Positions 1 to 8,028 of a stretch of DNA of 64,000 nt are shown here, piece after piece. Within the stretch, counting starts at the first letter, position 1. Every line of letters begins with the position of its first letter. A model generated the notes under the pieces. That model was not told where the DNA came from and ran no database searches. It saw only the letters and a list, made by a program, of their open reading frames with translations. The stretch spans positions 186,001-250,000 of the forward strand of contig CAVXXX010000003.1 in NCBI GenBank assembly GCA_963765935.1, in the 5' to 3' direction. The position numbers and the translations under genes are program-made. This DNA comes from JAMXLG01 sp963765935. Lineage in GTDB: Bacteria; Vulcanimicrobiota; Vulcanimicrobiia; Vulcanimicrobiales; Vulcanimicrobiaceae.

Positions 1-1
1 G

Positions 2-373
2 ATCGCCGTCTACCAGCAACTGGCGAAAGCCCGCTCGGAAAGCGAAGTCGAGGAGATCGGGGCCGGCGTGCGCGACCGCTTCGGCGCGTTCCCCACACCG
101 CTCGATCGCCTCATCGAACTCACGAAACTGCGCGCGATCGCGCTGCAGAAGCACGTGACCCGCGTCGTCGTCGATGAAAAGCGCCTGACGCTCGGTGTCG
201 GCTCCTCCTTTACCCTCGATCCATCGATGATCCCGAAGTTTCAGTCCCTGACGAAGAACAAGTTCCGCTTCGGCGAGGGCAAAATCGTCGTGGACTTGCC
301 GGCCCTTGCCAAGGGTGCCAGCCCTGAGGCAGCCTGGATGCCGCTTTTGCGTCAACTATTGCAAGCTATGTAG
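2..373 (+). CDS. mfd: Transcription-repair coupling factor Mfd, C-terminal end (partial)
   Basis: The reading frame is open from the first complete codon of the window and ends at a TAG at 371-373, so only about the last 123 residues are present. They match the Mfd-specific C-terminal (TRCF) domain: a YQQLAKARSE-type helix followed by the typical VRDRFGAFPTPLDRLIELTKLRA segment split over two helices. In the full protein this domain follows the ATP-dependent translocase and controls release of RNA polymerase stalled at DNA lesions and recruitment of UvrA. The ATG at 68 is an internal Met inside the conserved domain, not a start. A hairpin terminator follows 37 bases downstream. Confidence 0.9.
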   Translation: MAVYQQLAKARSESEVEEIGAGVRDRFGAFPTPLDRLIELTKLRAIALQKHVTRVVVDEKRLTLGVGSSFTLDPSMIPKFQSLTKNKFRFGEGKIVVDLPALAKGASPEAAWMPLLRQLLQAM

Positions 374-409
374 GGGACGCGAAAGGGGCGACGAACCTGG
401 CCCGACGGT

Positions 410-434
410 GCGGAGCCCTTCGGCTCCGCTTTAC
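410..434 (+). terminator. Rho-independent terminator after mfd
   Basis: GCGGAGCC (410-417) pairs perfectly with GGCTCCGC (422-429) across a CTTC loop and is followed by a short T run. It separates mfd from the lipoprotein gene. Confidence 0.65.
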
Positions 435-459
435 TACCCACTTGTCACCTGGAGAGATC

Positions 460-1419
460 ATGCCGAAAGCCCACCGCATCGTTGCGGGCCTTGCCACTGC
501 GTTTCTCGCTGCGTCGCTTGCGGCGTGCGGCGGCGGCGGGGGTTCCATCGCGACGGTCAACGGCACGCCGATCAGCAAAGCCTCCTTCGATAGCAAACTC
601 GAAGGAAGCCCGGCTGCGCTCGGAACGCTGCAGCAAATGGTTCGCGCAGAACTGATCGATCAGTATGCGAAAAATAACAATATCACCGTAACCGACGACG
701 AGATTGCCAAGCGCGAAGACGAGCTGAAGGCCAACTTCCCGTCCGGTTCATGGGATGAAATGCTGAAATCGCGCGGCCTCACGGAAACCGACGTGCACGA
801 TGCGCTGCGCGAGCAGATCATCATCGATAAGGCTGTCGGGAAAGACGTTCACGTGACCGACGCGCAGATCAAGCAGTACTTCGATAAGAACCACGCCGCG
901 TTCGACAAGCCGGAACAGGTGAAGGCGCGCCACATCCTCGTGCCCGATCTCAAGACGGCGGAGAAGGTCGAAGCCGATCTGAAATCCGGTAAAGATTTTG
1001 CAGCAGAAGCGAAGCAGTACTCAATGGATCCGGGCAGCAAGGACAAGGGCGGCGAGCTCGGCACCTTCCGCCGCGGCCAGATGGTTCCGGCGTTCGACAA
1101 GGCCGCGTTCACGCTGCCGGTCGGACAAACCAGTCAGCCGGTAAAATCCCCGTTCGGCTATCACATCATTCAGGTGGAAAGCCGCGATCCCGGTCAGAAG
1201 GCGACGCTCGATAACAGCAAGGATCGCATCGCCGAACTTCTGCGTCAGCAGCAAGAAGCGCCGTTGATCCAGCCGTTCCTCCAGGATCTGCAGTCGAAGG
1301 CGAACATCCAAGTGAACGATCAGCGCTTCGCCGCTGCGTTCCCGTCGCCGGCCGCTCCGGCATCGGCCGCGCCTGCGGCGACCCCAGCCGGTCCGGCAGC
1401 ATCGGCTTCCGGTCACTAG
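460..1419 (+). CDS. PpiC/SurA-type peptidyl-prolyl isomerase lipoprotein (PrsA-like foldase)
   Basis: The product has 319 residues. The start is the ATG at 460 because GGAGAG lies about six bases upstream; the TTG at 442 has no ribosome site. The N-terminus is a lipoprotein signal (hydrophobic stretch ending in LAAC, then a glycine run). Residues about 30-150 form a SurA-N-like helical chaperone region and about 150-245 a parvulin rotamase domain (VKARHILV..., SKDKGGELGTFRRGQMVPAF, FGYHIIQVE). The last 30 residues are Ala/Pro/Ser-rich and disordered. The expected role is folding of secreted proteins at the outer face of the inner membrane or in the periplasm. Lgt and LspA, encoded further on in this window, would process it. 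A strong terminator follows. Confidence 0.88.
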   Translation: MPKAHRIVAGLATAFLAASLAACGGGGGSIATVNGTPISKASFDSKLEGSPAALGTLQQMVRAELIDQYAKNNNITVTDDEIAKREDELKANFPSGSWDEMLKSRGLTETDVHDALREQIIIDKAVGKDVHVTDAQIKQYFDKNHAAFDKPEQVKARHILVPDLKTAEKVEADLKSGKDFAAEAKQYSMDPGSKDKGGELGTFRRGQMVPAFDKAAFTLPVGQTSQPVKSPFGYHIIQVESRDPGQKATLDNSKDRIAELLRQQQEAPLIQPFLQDLQSKANIQVNDQRFAAAFPSPAAPASAAPAATPAGPAASASGH

Positions 1420-1440
1420 ACCCTCGACGATACCAGATGC

Positions 1441-1471
1441 GAAGGCGCCCAAATGGGCGCCTTCGTTGTTT
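1441..1471 (+). terminator. Rho-independent terminator after the PpiC lipoprotein gene
   Basis: GAAGGCGCCC (1441-1450) pairs perfectly with GGGCGCCTTC (1455-1464) around an AAAT loop, followed by GTTGTTTCT. Confidence 0.8.
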
Positions 1472-1490
1472 CTAGAACCAGGCGCGGATA

Positions 1491-2684
1491 ATGCTCGTAC
1501 GCATTGTGGGGCTCGGCCCCGGCGACCCCGGATATCTGACGATCGGCGGCATCGACGCGATGCGCTCGGCGCGGTGGTCCGCGACGCTGCTCGCTCCACC
1601 CGATGTACAGAAGGCGCTCACCGATGCGGGCGTTGAGTTGTTGCGCGATCTCGTTCCCGACGCCGCACCGCTCGTGCGCGGTAATACGGAAGCCATCGAT
1701 CATTTCGTCTCGCGCATCAAAAAGCTCGGCAACGATATTTTCGCCCTGGGCGTACTCGGCAATCCGCTCTCCGATGTTCCGGGGCTTCCGCCGCTGCTGC
1801 GCGCGCTCGAAACCAACGGTCACACGACCGAGATCACGCCCGGAATGCCGCGCGCGACGCTCTCTGCATCGATGCCGATGCCTCTCGTGCCCTTGCCTCC
1901 GCAGTCGCAGCATTACTCATTCGATGAACTGGTCGAGATCATGGCGCGTCTGCGTGAAGGATGTCCGTGGGACAAAGAGCAGACGCATCGCACGCTCGTT
2001 CCCTATTTGATTGAAGAAACGTACGAAGTCGTCGAAGCCATCGAAGCAGACGATATGGACGCGCTGTGCGAAGAACTCGGCGATCTCCTTCTCCAGATCG
2101 TCTTTCATTCACAACTCGGTTCCGAGGCCGGAAAGTTTACCGTTGCCGACGTGATCGACGCGCTTTCCAACAAGATGGTGCGCCGCCATCCGCACGTGTT
2201 CGGCGATGCGGTCATCGAAGACGTCGAGTCGCAATGGCAGAGCTGGGAAGCGCTCAAGGCCAAAGAAAAGACCGGGCTCAAACGCAAGAGCCGCCTGGAA
2301 GGCATCCCGAAACATCTAGGAGCGCTACAGCGCGGACAACGGATGCAAGAGAAAGCATCGCGCGTGGGGTTCGATTGGCCGGGCGTGCACGGCATCCTCG
2401 ACAAACTGCATGAAGAGCTCACGGAGCTTGCTGAAGCCAGGCGCAATAAACAAGACGATCCGCACGTGCGCGAAGAGCTAGGCGATGTGTTCTTCACGAT
2501 CGTCAATCTTGCGCGCGCGCTCGGCATCGACGCGGAGACCGCGATGCGCGAGGCGAACGAAAAGTTCTACCGGCGCTTTGCCTTCATGGAAGAACGCGCT
2601 GCCGCCGATGGTAAAGCACTCTCCGATCTCTCGCTCGATGAACTTGAGGAACTGTGGCAACTCGCCAAGACGCAAGCAGCATAA
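1491..2684 (+). CDS. mazG: MazG nucleoside triphosphate pyrophosphohydrolase with truncated tetrapyrrole-methylase-like N-terminus
   Basis: The product has 397 residues. The N-terminal ~130 residues begin with the tetrapyrrole methylase signature IVGLGPGDPGYLT, but the rest of that domain is shortened and lacks the usual second half, so methylase activity is unlikely. Residues about 137-397 form a tandem MazG module: LREGCPWDKEQTH, then EETYEVVEAIE and EELGDLL (the Mg-binding EExxE...ExxD pattern), repeated as EELTELAEARR and EELGDVFF. MazG hydrolyses (d)NTPs to monophosphates and pyrophosphate and acts as a house-cleaning enzyme. The architecture resembles Bacillus YabN. The start ATG has little leader after the preceding terminator. 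Confidence 0.88.
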   Translation: MLVRIVGLGPGDPGYLTIGGIDAMRSARWSATLLAPPDVQKALTDAGVELLRDLVPDAAPLVRGNTEAIDHFVSRIKKLGNDIFALGVLGNPLSDVPGLPPLLRALETNGHTTEITPGMPRATLSASMPMPLVPLPPQSQHYSFDELVEIMARLREGCPWDKEQTHRTLVPYLIEETYEVVEAIEADDMDALCEELGDLLLQIVFHSQLGSEAGKFTVADVIDALSNKMVRRHPHVFGDAVIEDVESQWQSWEALKAKEKTGLKRKSRLEGIPKHLGALQRGQRMQEKASRVGFDWPGVHGILDKLHEELTELAEARRNKQDDPHVREELGDVFFTIVNLARALGIDAETAMREANEKFYRRFAFMEERAAADGKALSDLSLDELEELWQLAKTQAA

Positions 2685-2689
2685 CCAGT

Positions 2690-3061
2690 TTGATCCGGCT
2701 GCGCATGAGCGCGCACGATGCACACTACGGCGGCGATCTCGTCGATGGCGCACGGATGCTCGCACTCTTCGGCGACGTTGCGACGGAGTTGCTGATTCGC
2801 CTCGACGGTGATGAGGGTCTGTTCGTCGCCTATGATAAGGTTGAGTTTCTCGCGCCCGTCTACGCCGGCGATTATATCGAAGCGCAAGGCCGCATAACGC
2901 GCCTGGGCAATACGTCGCGAGCTATGGAATTCGAAGCACGTAAAGTCATCGTTGCGCGAACCGACGTGAGCGAAAGCGCGGCCGATTTTCTCGCAGAGCC
3001 CATCGTCGTGTGCCGCGCGAGCGGAACGTGCGTGACGCCGAAAGACAAGAAACGGCGTTAG
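2690..3061 (+). CDS. kal: Hotdog-fold protein, 3-aminobutyryl-CoA ammonia-lyase-like
   Basis: About 123 residues. The sequence (IRLRMSAHDAHYGG, LVDGARMLALFGDVATELL, DGDEGLF, VEFLAPVYAGDYIEA) is the conserved core of Kal, the hotdog enzyme that eliminates ammonia from 3-aminobutyryl-CoA to give crotonyl-CoA in lysine fermentation. The end (VCRASGTCVTPKD) also fits. I take the TTG at 2690, six bases after mazG, because it gives MIRLRMS; an ATG at 2654 inside mazG is in the same frame, so the start is uncertain. None of the other lysine-fermentation genes is in the window. Its stop interlocks with the stop of the convergent gene (TTAG at 3058-3061). Confidence 0.78.
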   Translation: MIRLRMSAHDAHYGGDLVDGARMLALFGDVATELLIRLDGDEGLFVAYDKVEFLAPVYAGDYIEAQGRITRLGNTSRAMEFEARKVIVARTDVSESAADFLAEPIVVCRASGTCVTPKDKKRR

Positions 3062-3957
3062 TCGCAAGTCGAAATAAGGGACTTCGCCGTGTAATATGCG
3101 TCTTTCGGACGGTATGTCGACCATAAAAGGCCGTAGGGGTAGTTGTAGGGTGGATGTGCGCCGGCCGTAAAGTCACGAAGTTCGCACCAGATCATCGTGG
3201 GTAAGCCAAGTGCGCGATGGATGTACCACATGCCGCTAAGAAAAGCCGACTGATCCTCTACATTCGACGGTACACAGGTTTCGGTCGTGTGTATCGGCAC
3301 GTTGGGCGGAAGCAGCTTCTGCAGAGCGACGTAATCCGCAGATGCAGCGCCCGGATCTTTGTAACTGTGAACGGCACAGCCGTTGAGGACGTCGAAGACG
3401 CCCTGCTGCAGCAGCGCATAGCTCCATCGAACATCGATCCCACTCGTTCCGCCGGTCCAGACGTCGCTTGCACCATTTGCACGTAACGCCGTTCCGGTTG
3501 TTATCGCAAGCTTGCCGTAATCGCGTACATTGGGTGCTGCGCCCCAGTACATGTCAAGATTCGGCTCGTTCCAGATCTCCCAGATCGGATTATGGGTGGC
3601 ATATCGACGATGGATTGCGACACATTGGGACGCATACGATGCACTGTTTACCGGCTGCGTGCTGTATGGCGAAATGAGAACGACGCGAAGGCCATATGCT
3701 GCTGCCTTCGACAACACTGCATCGGCGTCGTCTAGCGAGTTGGCGTCCACACCAACTCGAACGAACTTGCCACCGCAACCCGCGATGAGATTCAGCGCAG
3801 TGTCAACGTTGTCCGAACTGTAGATTGTTGCGCCAAATCGCGTTGGCGTTGACGTTGAGCCGCACGACTTCGGCACGGGTGCAGCATCGTTGCTGCAACC
3901 GAAAGCGGATAGCGCGAACGCTCCTCCCAGAAGACGGAGTGCATGGCTTCTCTGCAC
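3058..3957 (-). CDS. Glycoside hydrolase-like lipoprotein (clan A, GH39-like)
   Basis: The product has 299 residues with a GTG start and a lipoprotein signal (LRLLGGAFALSAFGC). The body looks like a TIM-barrel glycosidase: FGATIYSSDNVDTALNLI at the first strand, then WEIWNEPNLD, which carries the acid/base Glu of clan-A glycosidases (NEP motif), and a later HTTETC that could supply the nucleophile Glu. It is shorter than typical GH39 enzymes, so only the catalytic barrel is likely present. The substrate cannot be read from sequence. It is convergent with the Kal-like gene. Confidence 0.66.
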   Translation of the reverse strand: MQRSHALRLLGGAFALSAFGCSNDAAPVPKSCGSTSTPTRFGATIYSSDNVDTALNLIAGCGGKFVRVGVDANSLDDADAVLSKAAAYGLRVVLISPYSTQPVNSASYASQCVAIHRRYATHNPIWEIWNEPNLDMYWGAAPNVRDYGKLAITTGTALRANGASDVWTGGTSGIDVRWSYALLQQGVFDVLNGCAVHSYKDPGAASADYVALQKLLPPNVPIHTTETCVPSNVEDQSAFLSGMWYIHRALGLPTMIWCELRDFTAGAHPPYNYPYGLLWSTYRPKDAYYTAKSLISTCD

Positions 3958-4030
3958 ACACTGATGGACATCATGTTATGAACGCGCGTTGCAGGGAAAC
4001 GCCTGCCAGCTCGCGAGCGCTCGCGACCCG

Positions 4031-4345
4031 TTAGACTTTGCCGAGAATATTCTTCGCGAATCCCGGGGCAAACGCCGCAAGTGCGTCGGGGTGGTGTTCG
4101 ATAAAGGAAATGACGGCGTTTTTCAACGCAACGGGATTGTCTTGCGCGGCTTTGAGCAAGTCGCCAAGCTCCTTCGCCAGATCCGTTTGCCCTTGATCGT
4201 TGAGATTCGTCATCGCCGTTTGCGCGTGTTGCGAAACTTCGCCCGGCGGCATGTCGCCGATCGACGCCTTCGCCGCTTCGGTAACCGCTTGCGGGTCGGT
4301 ATTCTGCAACTTCTGCTCGACGAGGCCCTTCAGTTCATCAAACAT
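4031..4345 (-). CDS. Small helical protein of unknown function
   Basis: 104 residues from the ATG at 4345 (an in-frame start at 4372 would add nine residues overlapping the upstream MATE gene). The sequence is mostly amphipathic helix (MFDELKGLVEQKLQNTDP..., ELGDLLKAAQDNP, ISFIEHHPDALAAFAPGF), acidic at the start, with no signal peptide and no cysteine. I do not recognise the family. It sits directly downstream of the transporter gene in the same direction and may be cotranscribed. Confidence 0.6.
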   Translation of the reverse strand: MFDELKGLVEQKLQNTDPQAVTEAAKASIGDMPPGEVSQHAQTAMTNLNDQGQTDLAKELGDLLKAAQDNPVALKNAVISFIEHHPDALAAFAPGFAKNILGKV

Positions 4346-4368
4346 GAGCCGGTTATACCCGGCCCCGC

Positions 4369-5764
4369 TCACGCTAGTCGCTCGTGCGTCTTCTTCTTCC
4401 AGAAAAGTTCGTAGTACGTGAATTGCGCGCAGAGAACGAATGCATACGAAATTGGATAGCCCATCCAGACTCCGTTGAGGCCAAAGTAATGCATGAGGAT
4501 GAACGCGGCCGGCACTTCGATGGCCCAGATCGAGAAGATACCGTTGACCGTCGGCCAGATAACGTCTCCGCTGCTTCGCACGAGTCCGCTGATCACCGCG
4601 CTATTACCGAAGAGCAGATATGACCAGAGCGTAATCATCAGTAGGCCGTGCGCGATCTCGAGCGTTCCGCGATCGGTAATGAACCATCCGAGGATCACGT
4701 AGGAAAAGGCGTAGCAGGTCGCAATCAAGATACCGCCGATCACATAGTTGAGTGCAACCGCGGAACGTACGACCGATCCAAGCAAATCTTCGCGGCGTGC
4801 GCCGATGCACTGCGCGCCGAAAATCGAGGCGGTAATGCTCATCGAGATTGCGGGAAACTGCACGTATCCGATGACCTGGTTCACCGCACCGTATGCGGCC
4901 GTGGCACTGGCGACCATAGCGATTGACGAAACTGATGACCGCGATCTCTGCGAGAGATACCATGATCGTCTGCAATCCCGTAGGGATCCCGATGCGGAGC
5001 ACGAGCCAGAGAATGCGCGTGTCGAAAATCATATCGCGCGCCATCTCACGATCGAACGCAAGGGGATTACCCGAGCGGCGCAGATGCCACAGCAGGGCTG
5101 GAAACGCAACGAGCGTCGAAAGCAAACCGGAAATCGCGACGCTTGCGACACCCAACGTGGGTAAGCCGAACCAGCCGCGAATAAGCATCGGCGTGAACAA
5201 CACCGAGAGAGCCGTGCCGAGCACCAGAAACCACAGCGGCGTCTTTGTATCACCGGTTCCACGCAGAAACACCGTATAGATGATGTACGGGAAGTACAGC
5301 GGGAACGTGAGGAAGACCACGCGCGTATAGAGATCCGACATCGGCAAGATGCTCGCCGGCGTGCCGAGCCCTTTGAGCATCACGGGCGAGAACACGACGC
5401 CGAGGAGCATCGTAATGATTGAAAAAAGCACGGTCGCGCCGAGGACCGTTCCCGCAACCTTCTTAACGCGATGCGCGTCGCCGGCACCATAGGCCTGCCC
5501 GATCAGAACGGTGGCCCCGCTACCGATACCAATCAGGAACGAGAACAGTAAAAAGACAATCGGGAAGACAGCGGAGACCGCAGCAAGGGCGGAGACTCCG
5601 AGCATACGGCCGAGAAACACGTAGGAGAACGTTTGCGATGTGGATTGTAAGACGTTGCTAATCATAAGCGGAACGAGGAAGATCAGCATGGTCTGCCACA
5701 TCGGTCTCGTTTGGTCAAAAACGTTTACGCCGGGTCTGCGCGGCGCACGCTGCTCAGCGGCCAT
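4369..5764 (-). pseudogene. MATE family efflux transporter, interrupted by a frameshift
   Basis: Two overlapping frames together make one complete MATE multidrug/cation antiporter of about 460 residues with 12 membrane helices. The first frame runs from the ATG at 5764 (MWQTMLIFLVPLMISNVLQS, GSGATVLIGQAYGAGD) up to EIAVISFVNRYG near 4917. The match then continues in another frame (ATAAYGAVNQVIGYVQFPA, then FGAQCIGARRED) to the stop at 4369. Removing one base around 4905-4917 restores a single protein. Everything else is intact with no further stops, so this is either a very recent mutation or a sequencing or assembly indel. It is divergent from rqcP (32 bases apart). Confidence 0.82.
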
Positions 5765-5796
5765 AGCCGAACCTTTCTGTGCCGTAGTAAGAGTTC

Positions 5797-6072
5797 ATGC
5801 GGCTCGATAAGTTCATGAAGATTTCACGCCTTTCGAAACGGCGGTCGGAAGCGCACGAAGCGCTGGAGCATGGCCGGATCACGAAGGACGGGAAACCACT
5901 CAAGCCCGCGTATCAGGTAAAACCGGGCGACGTTCTCGTGATACATTACGCAACACGAATTGTTTCGGTGCGGATTCGTGAAGTGCCGCTACGCATGACA
6001 CCCGGCGTGAAGCCTGCGGATCTCTACGAAGTCCTCGACGCGCGACGAGACGATCCGTCGGAGTGGGCTTGA
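5797..6072 (+). CDS. rqcP: S4-domain RNA-binding protein RqcP-like
   Basis: 91 residues, almost entirely one S4 RNA-binding domain: MRLDKFMKISRLSKRRSEA, then GRITKDGKPLKPAYQVKPGD, then ADLYEVLDARRDD. Length and order match RqcP (YabO/Hsp15 family), which binds stalled 50S subunits carrying peptidyl-tRNA and works with RqcH in C-terminal alanine tailing. No rqcH is visible here. The TGA stop overlaps the ATG of whiA (TGATG at 6070-6074), so the two are translationally coupled. Confidence 0.82.
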   Translation: MRLDKFMKISRLSKRRSEAHEALEHGRITKDGKPLKPAYQVKPGDVLVIHYATRIVSVRIREVPLRMTPGVKPADLYEVLDARRDDPSEWA

Positions 6073-6968
6073 TGGCGGCGGGTGCCGCACCGATTTCCGG
6101 CGATACGAAAGATGCGCTCGCGCGCGAAACGCCGGCCGCTCCGCATTGTCGCAGCGCGCTCGCCGCCGGACTTGCACTCTACGGCGCCGATGCATCGCGT
6201 ACGCATTTCGTCACGCATCGCAACTCCATCGCACGGCTCTTTTGGTCGCTGCTCGACGATCGCAAAGCGCACCCGATCCAGCAACGCGCGCCGACGCGCT
6301 TGACGCGATTGCCGACGTTTGCAATCGCGCTCCCGCAACTGTTGCATGCATTGCCGCCGAAGCCGACGCTGAAGTGCGATCGCTTGATGGAGATCCGGGC
6401 AGCGTTTCTCGCCTGTGGTTCGCTTGCCGCGGGCGCGCACGGCTATCATTTGGAATTCGTTATTGCGAACGGTGAATTGGCCGAGCGTCTCGCATGGACG
6501 TTGCGTAGCACGGGCCGCACGCCCAAACGTACCGAACGGAAGCGCCGTCACGTCCTCTATTACAAAGATTTCGAGGCCATCGTCGACGTGCTCACCATGA
6601 TCGGGGCCTTCGGAGCCGTGCTTCATCTCGAAGACGTACGCGCACTGCGGGAAACCAAGAACCGCATTCACCGTCTGGTCAACACCGAAGCCGCGAACCT
6701 CGACCGGGCAGCCTTTGCTGCGGCCGCTCAGCGCCGGACGATCGAATACCTGGCGAGCGCCTACGGGCTTTCGCAGCTCTCGCCGCCCTTGCGGGAAATA
6801 GCGGAGCTTCGTCTCAACCATCCGGGCGAGTCGCTCGCGGAGCTCGGCGCCCGCTGTAACCCGCCGATTGCAAAACCAACGGTTAGTAGCCGTTTGAGCG
6901 CGCTCGTACGCCTCGCTGCCACGCTGCGAGCGGGCAGGGCTGCGCCCAGCAAGCCCGGTAAATCCTGA
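6072..6968 (+). CDS. whiA: DNA-binding protein WhiA
   Basis: 298 residues from the ATG that overlaps the rqcP stop. The N-terminal part has the WhiA homing-endonuclease-like fold (TKDALARE, LAAGLALYGAD, LEFVIANGELAERLAWTL, RHVLYYKDFEAIVDVLTMIGA as consecutive blocks). NRIHRLVNTEAANLDR leads into the C-terminal helix-turn-helix (IAELRLNHPGESLAELGARC, PTVSSRLSAL). WhiA controls sporulation genes in Streptomyces and affects division in Bacillus. Usual neighbours rapZ and yvcK are not in the window. It is followed 30 bases later by gap. Confidence 0.9.
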   Translation: MAAGAAPISGDTKDALARETPAAPHCRSALAAGLALYGADASRTHFVTHRNSIARLFWSLLDDRKAHPIQQRAPTRLTRLPTFAIALPQLLHALPPKPTLKCDRLMEIRAAFLACGSLAAGAHGYHLEFVIANGELAERLAWTLRSTGRTPKRTERKRRHVLYYKDFEAIVDVLTMIGAFGAVLHLEDVRALRETKNRIHRLVNTEAANLDRAAFAAAAQRRTIEYLASAYGLSQLSPPLREIAELRLNHPGESLAELGARCNPPIAKPTVSSRLSALVRLAATLRAGRAAPSKPGKS

Positions 6969-6998
6969 GGCCTTACCCTATCGTCTACGGAGATTTTC

Positions 6999-8012
6999 AT
7001 GCGCATCGGAATCAACGGCTTCGGCCGCATCGGACGCAACTTTGCCAAGGCGCTGATCGAGCGCCATCCGGAAGTCGAAATCGTGGCCGTCAACGATTTG
7101 ACCAGCGCCGCCGAATGCGCCCATCTCTTTAAGTACGATAGCAACTATGGAACCTACGACGGGGACGTCCGGGCGGAAGGCGACGCGATCGTCATCGATA
7201 ACCGGCGGATCAAAGTTCTCGCGGAACGCGATCCCGGCAAACTGCCGTGGAAAGACCTCGGCGTCGACGTCGTGATTGAATCGACCGGCCTCTTCACCGA
7301 TGCGGAAAAGGCGCGCGCGCACATCACGGGCGGCGGCGCGAAGAAAGTCATCATTTCGGCTCCGGCCAAAGGCGAAGACGTAACGCTCGTGCTCGGCGTC
7401 AACGAGAATATGTACGATCCCGACAAACACAACATCATCTCGAACGCATCGTGCACGACGAACTGTCTGGCGACGGCGGTGAAGCCGCTCGTCGACCATC
7501 TCGGCTGGGTCAAAGGCTTTATGACGACGATCCACTCGTACACGAACGACCAGAACATTCTCGACGCGCCGCACAAAGATATCCGGCGCGCGCGCAATGC
7601 CGCGACCAATATCATTCCGACGAGCTCGGGCGCCGCAAAAGCGCTTTTCCTCACGATTCCGGAAGTCAAAGGATCGTTCGATGGCTTTGCGCTTCGCGTG
7701 CCGACGGCGACCGTTTCGATGGTCTACCTCGTCGCGCAAGTGAAGAAAGAAACGACGCGCGACGAAGTCAACGCGATTCTCAAGAAAGATGCGGCAGGCC
7801 CGCTCAAAGAGTACGTGCAGTACACGGACGAAGAGCTTGTCTCGAGCGACTTCAAGGGTTCGCAGTACAGCTCGATCATCGATTCGAAGCTCACGCAAGT
7901 CAACGGCGATCTCGTGCAAATCTGCGCGTGGTACGACAACGAGTGGGGCTACTCGTGCCGCCTCGCCGATCTGACGGCGATGGTCCTCGAGAAGATTCCG
8001 GCGAAAGCCTAA
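6999..8012 (+). CDS. gap: Glyceraldehyde-3-phosphate dehydrogenase
   Basis: 337 residues, the usual length. The ATG at 6999 is preceded by GGAG at about eight bases. The N-terminal Rossmann motif INGFGRIGRNFAKALIE, the catalytic SNASCTTNCLA with its active-site Cys, and the C-terminal WYDNEWGYSCRLADL are intact. It makes 1,3-bisphosphoglycerate and NADH and is the first gene of a gap-pgk-tpiA-gpmI operon. A gene for enolase or pyruvate kinase does not follow. Confidence 0.97.
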   Translation: MRIGINGFGRIGRNFAKALIERHPEVEIVAVNDLTSAAECAHLFKYDSNYGTYDGDVRAEGDAIVIDNRRIKVLAERDPGKLPWKDLGVDVVIESTGLFTDAEKARAHITGGGAKKVIISAPAKGEDVTLVLGVNENMYDPDKHNIISNASCTTNCLATAVKPLVDHLGWVKGFMTTIHSYTNDQNILDAPHKDIRRARNAATNIIPTSSGAAKALFLTIPEVKGSFDGFALRVPTATVSMVYLVAQVKKETTRDEVNAILKKDAAGPLKEYVQYTDEELVSSDFKGSQYSSIIDSKLTQVNGDLVQICAWYDNEWGYSCRLADLTAMVLEKIPAKA

Positions 8013-8028
8013 GCCGACCGAGCGATTC

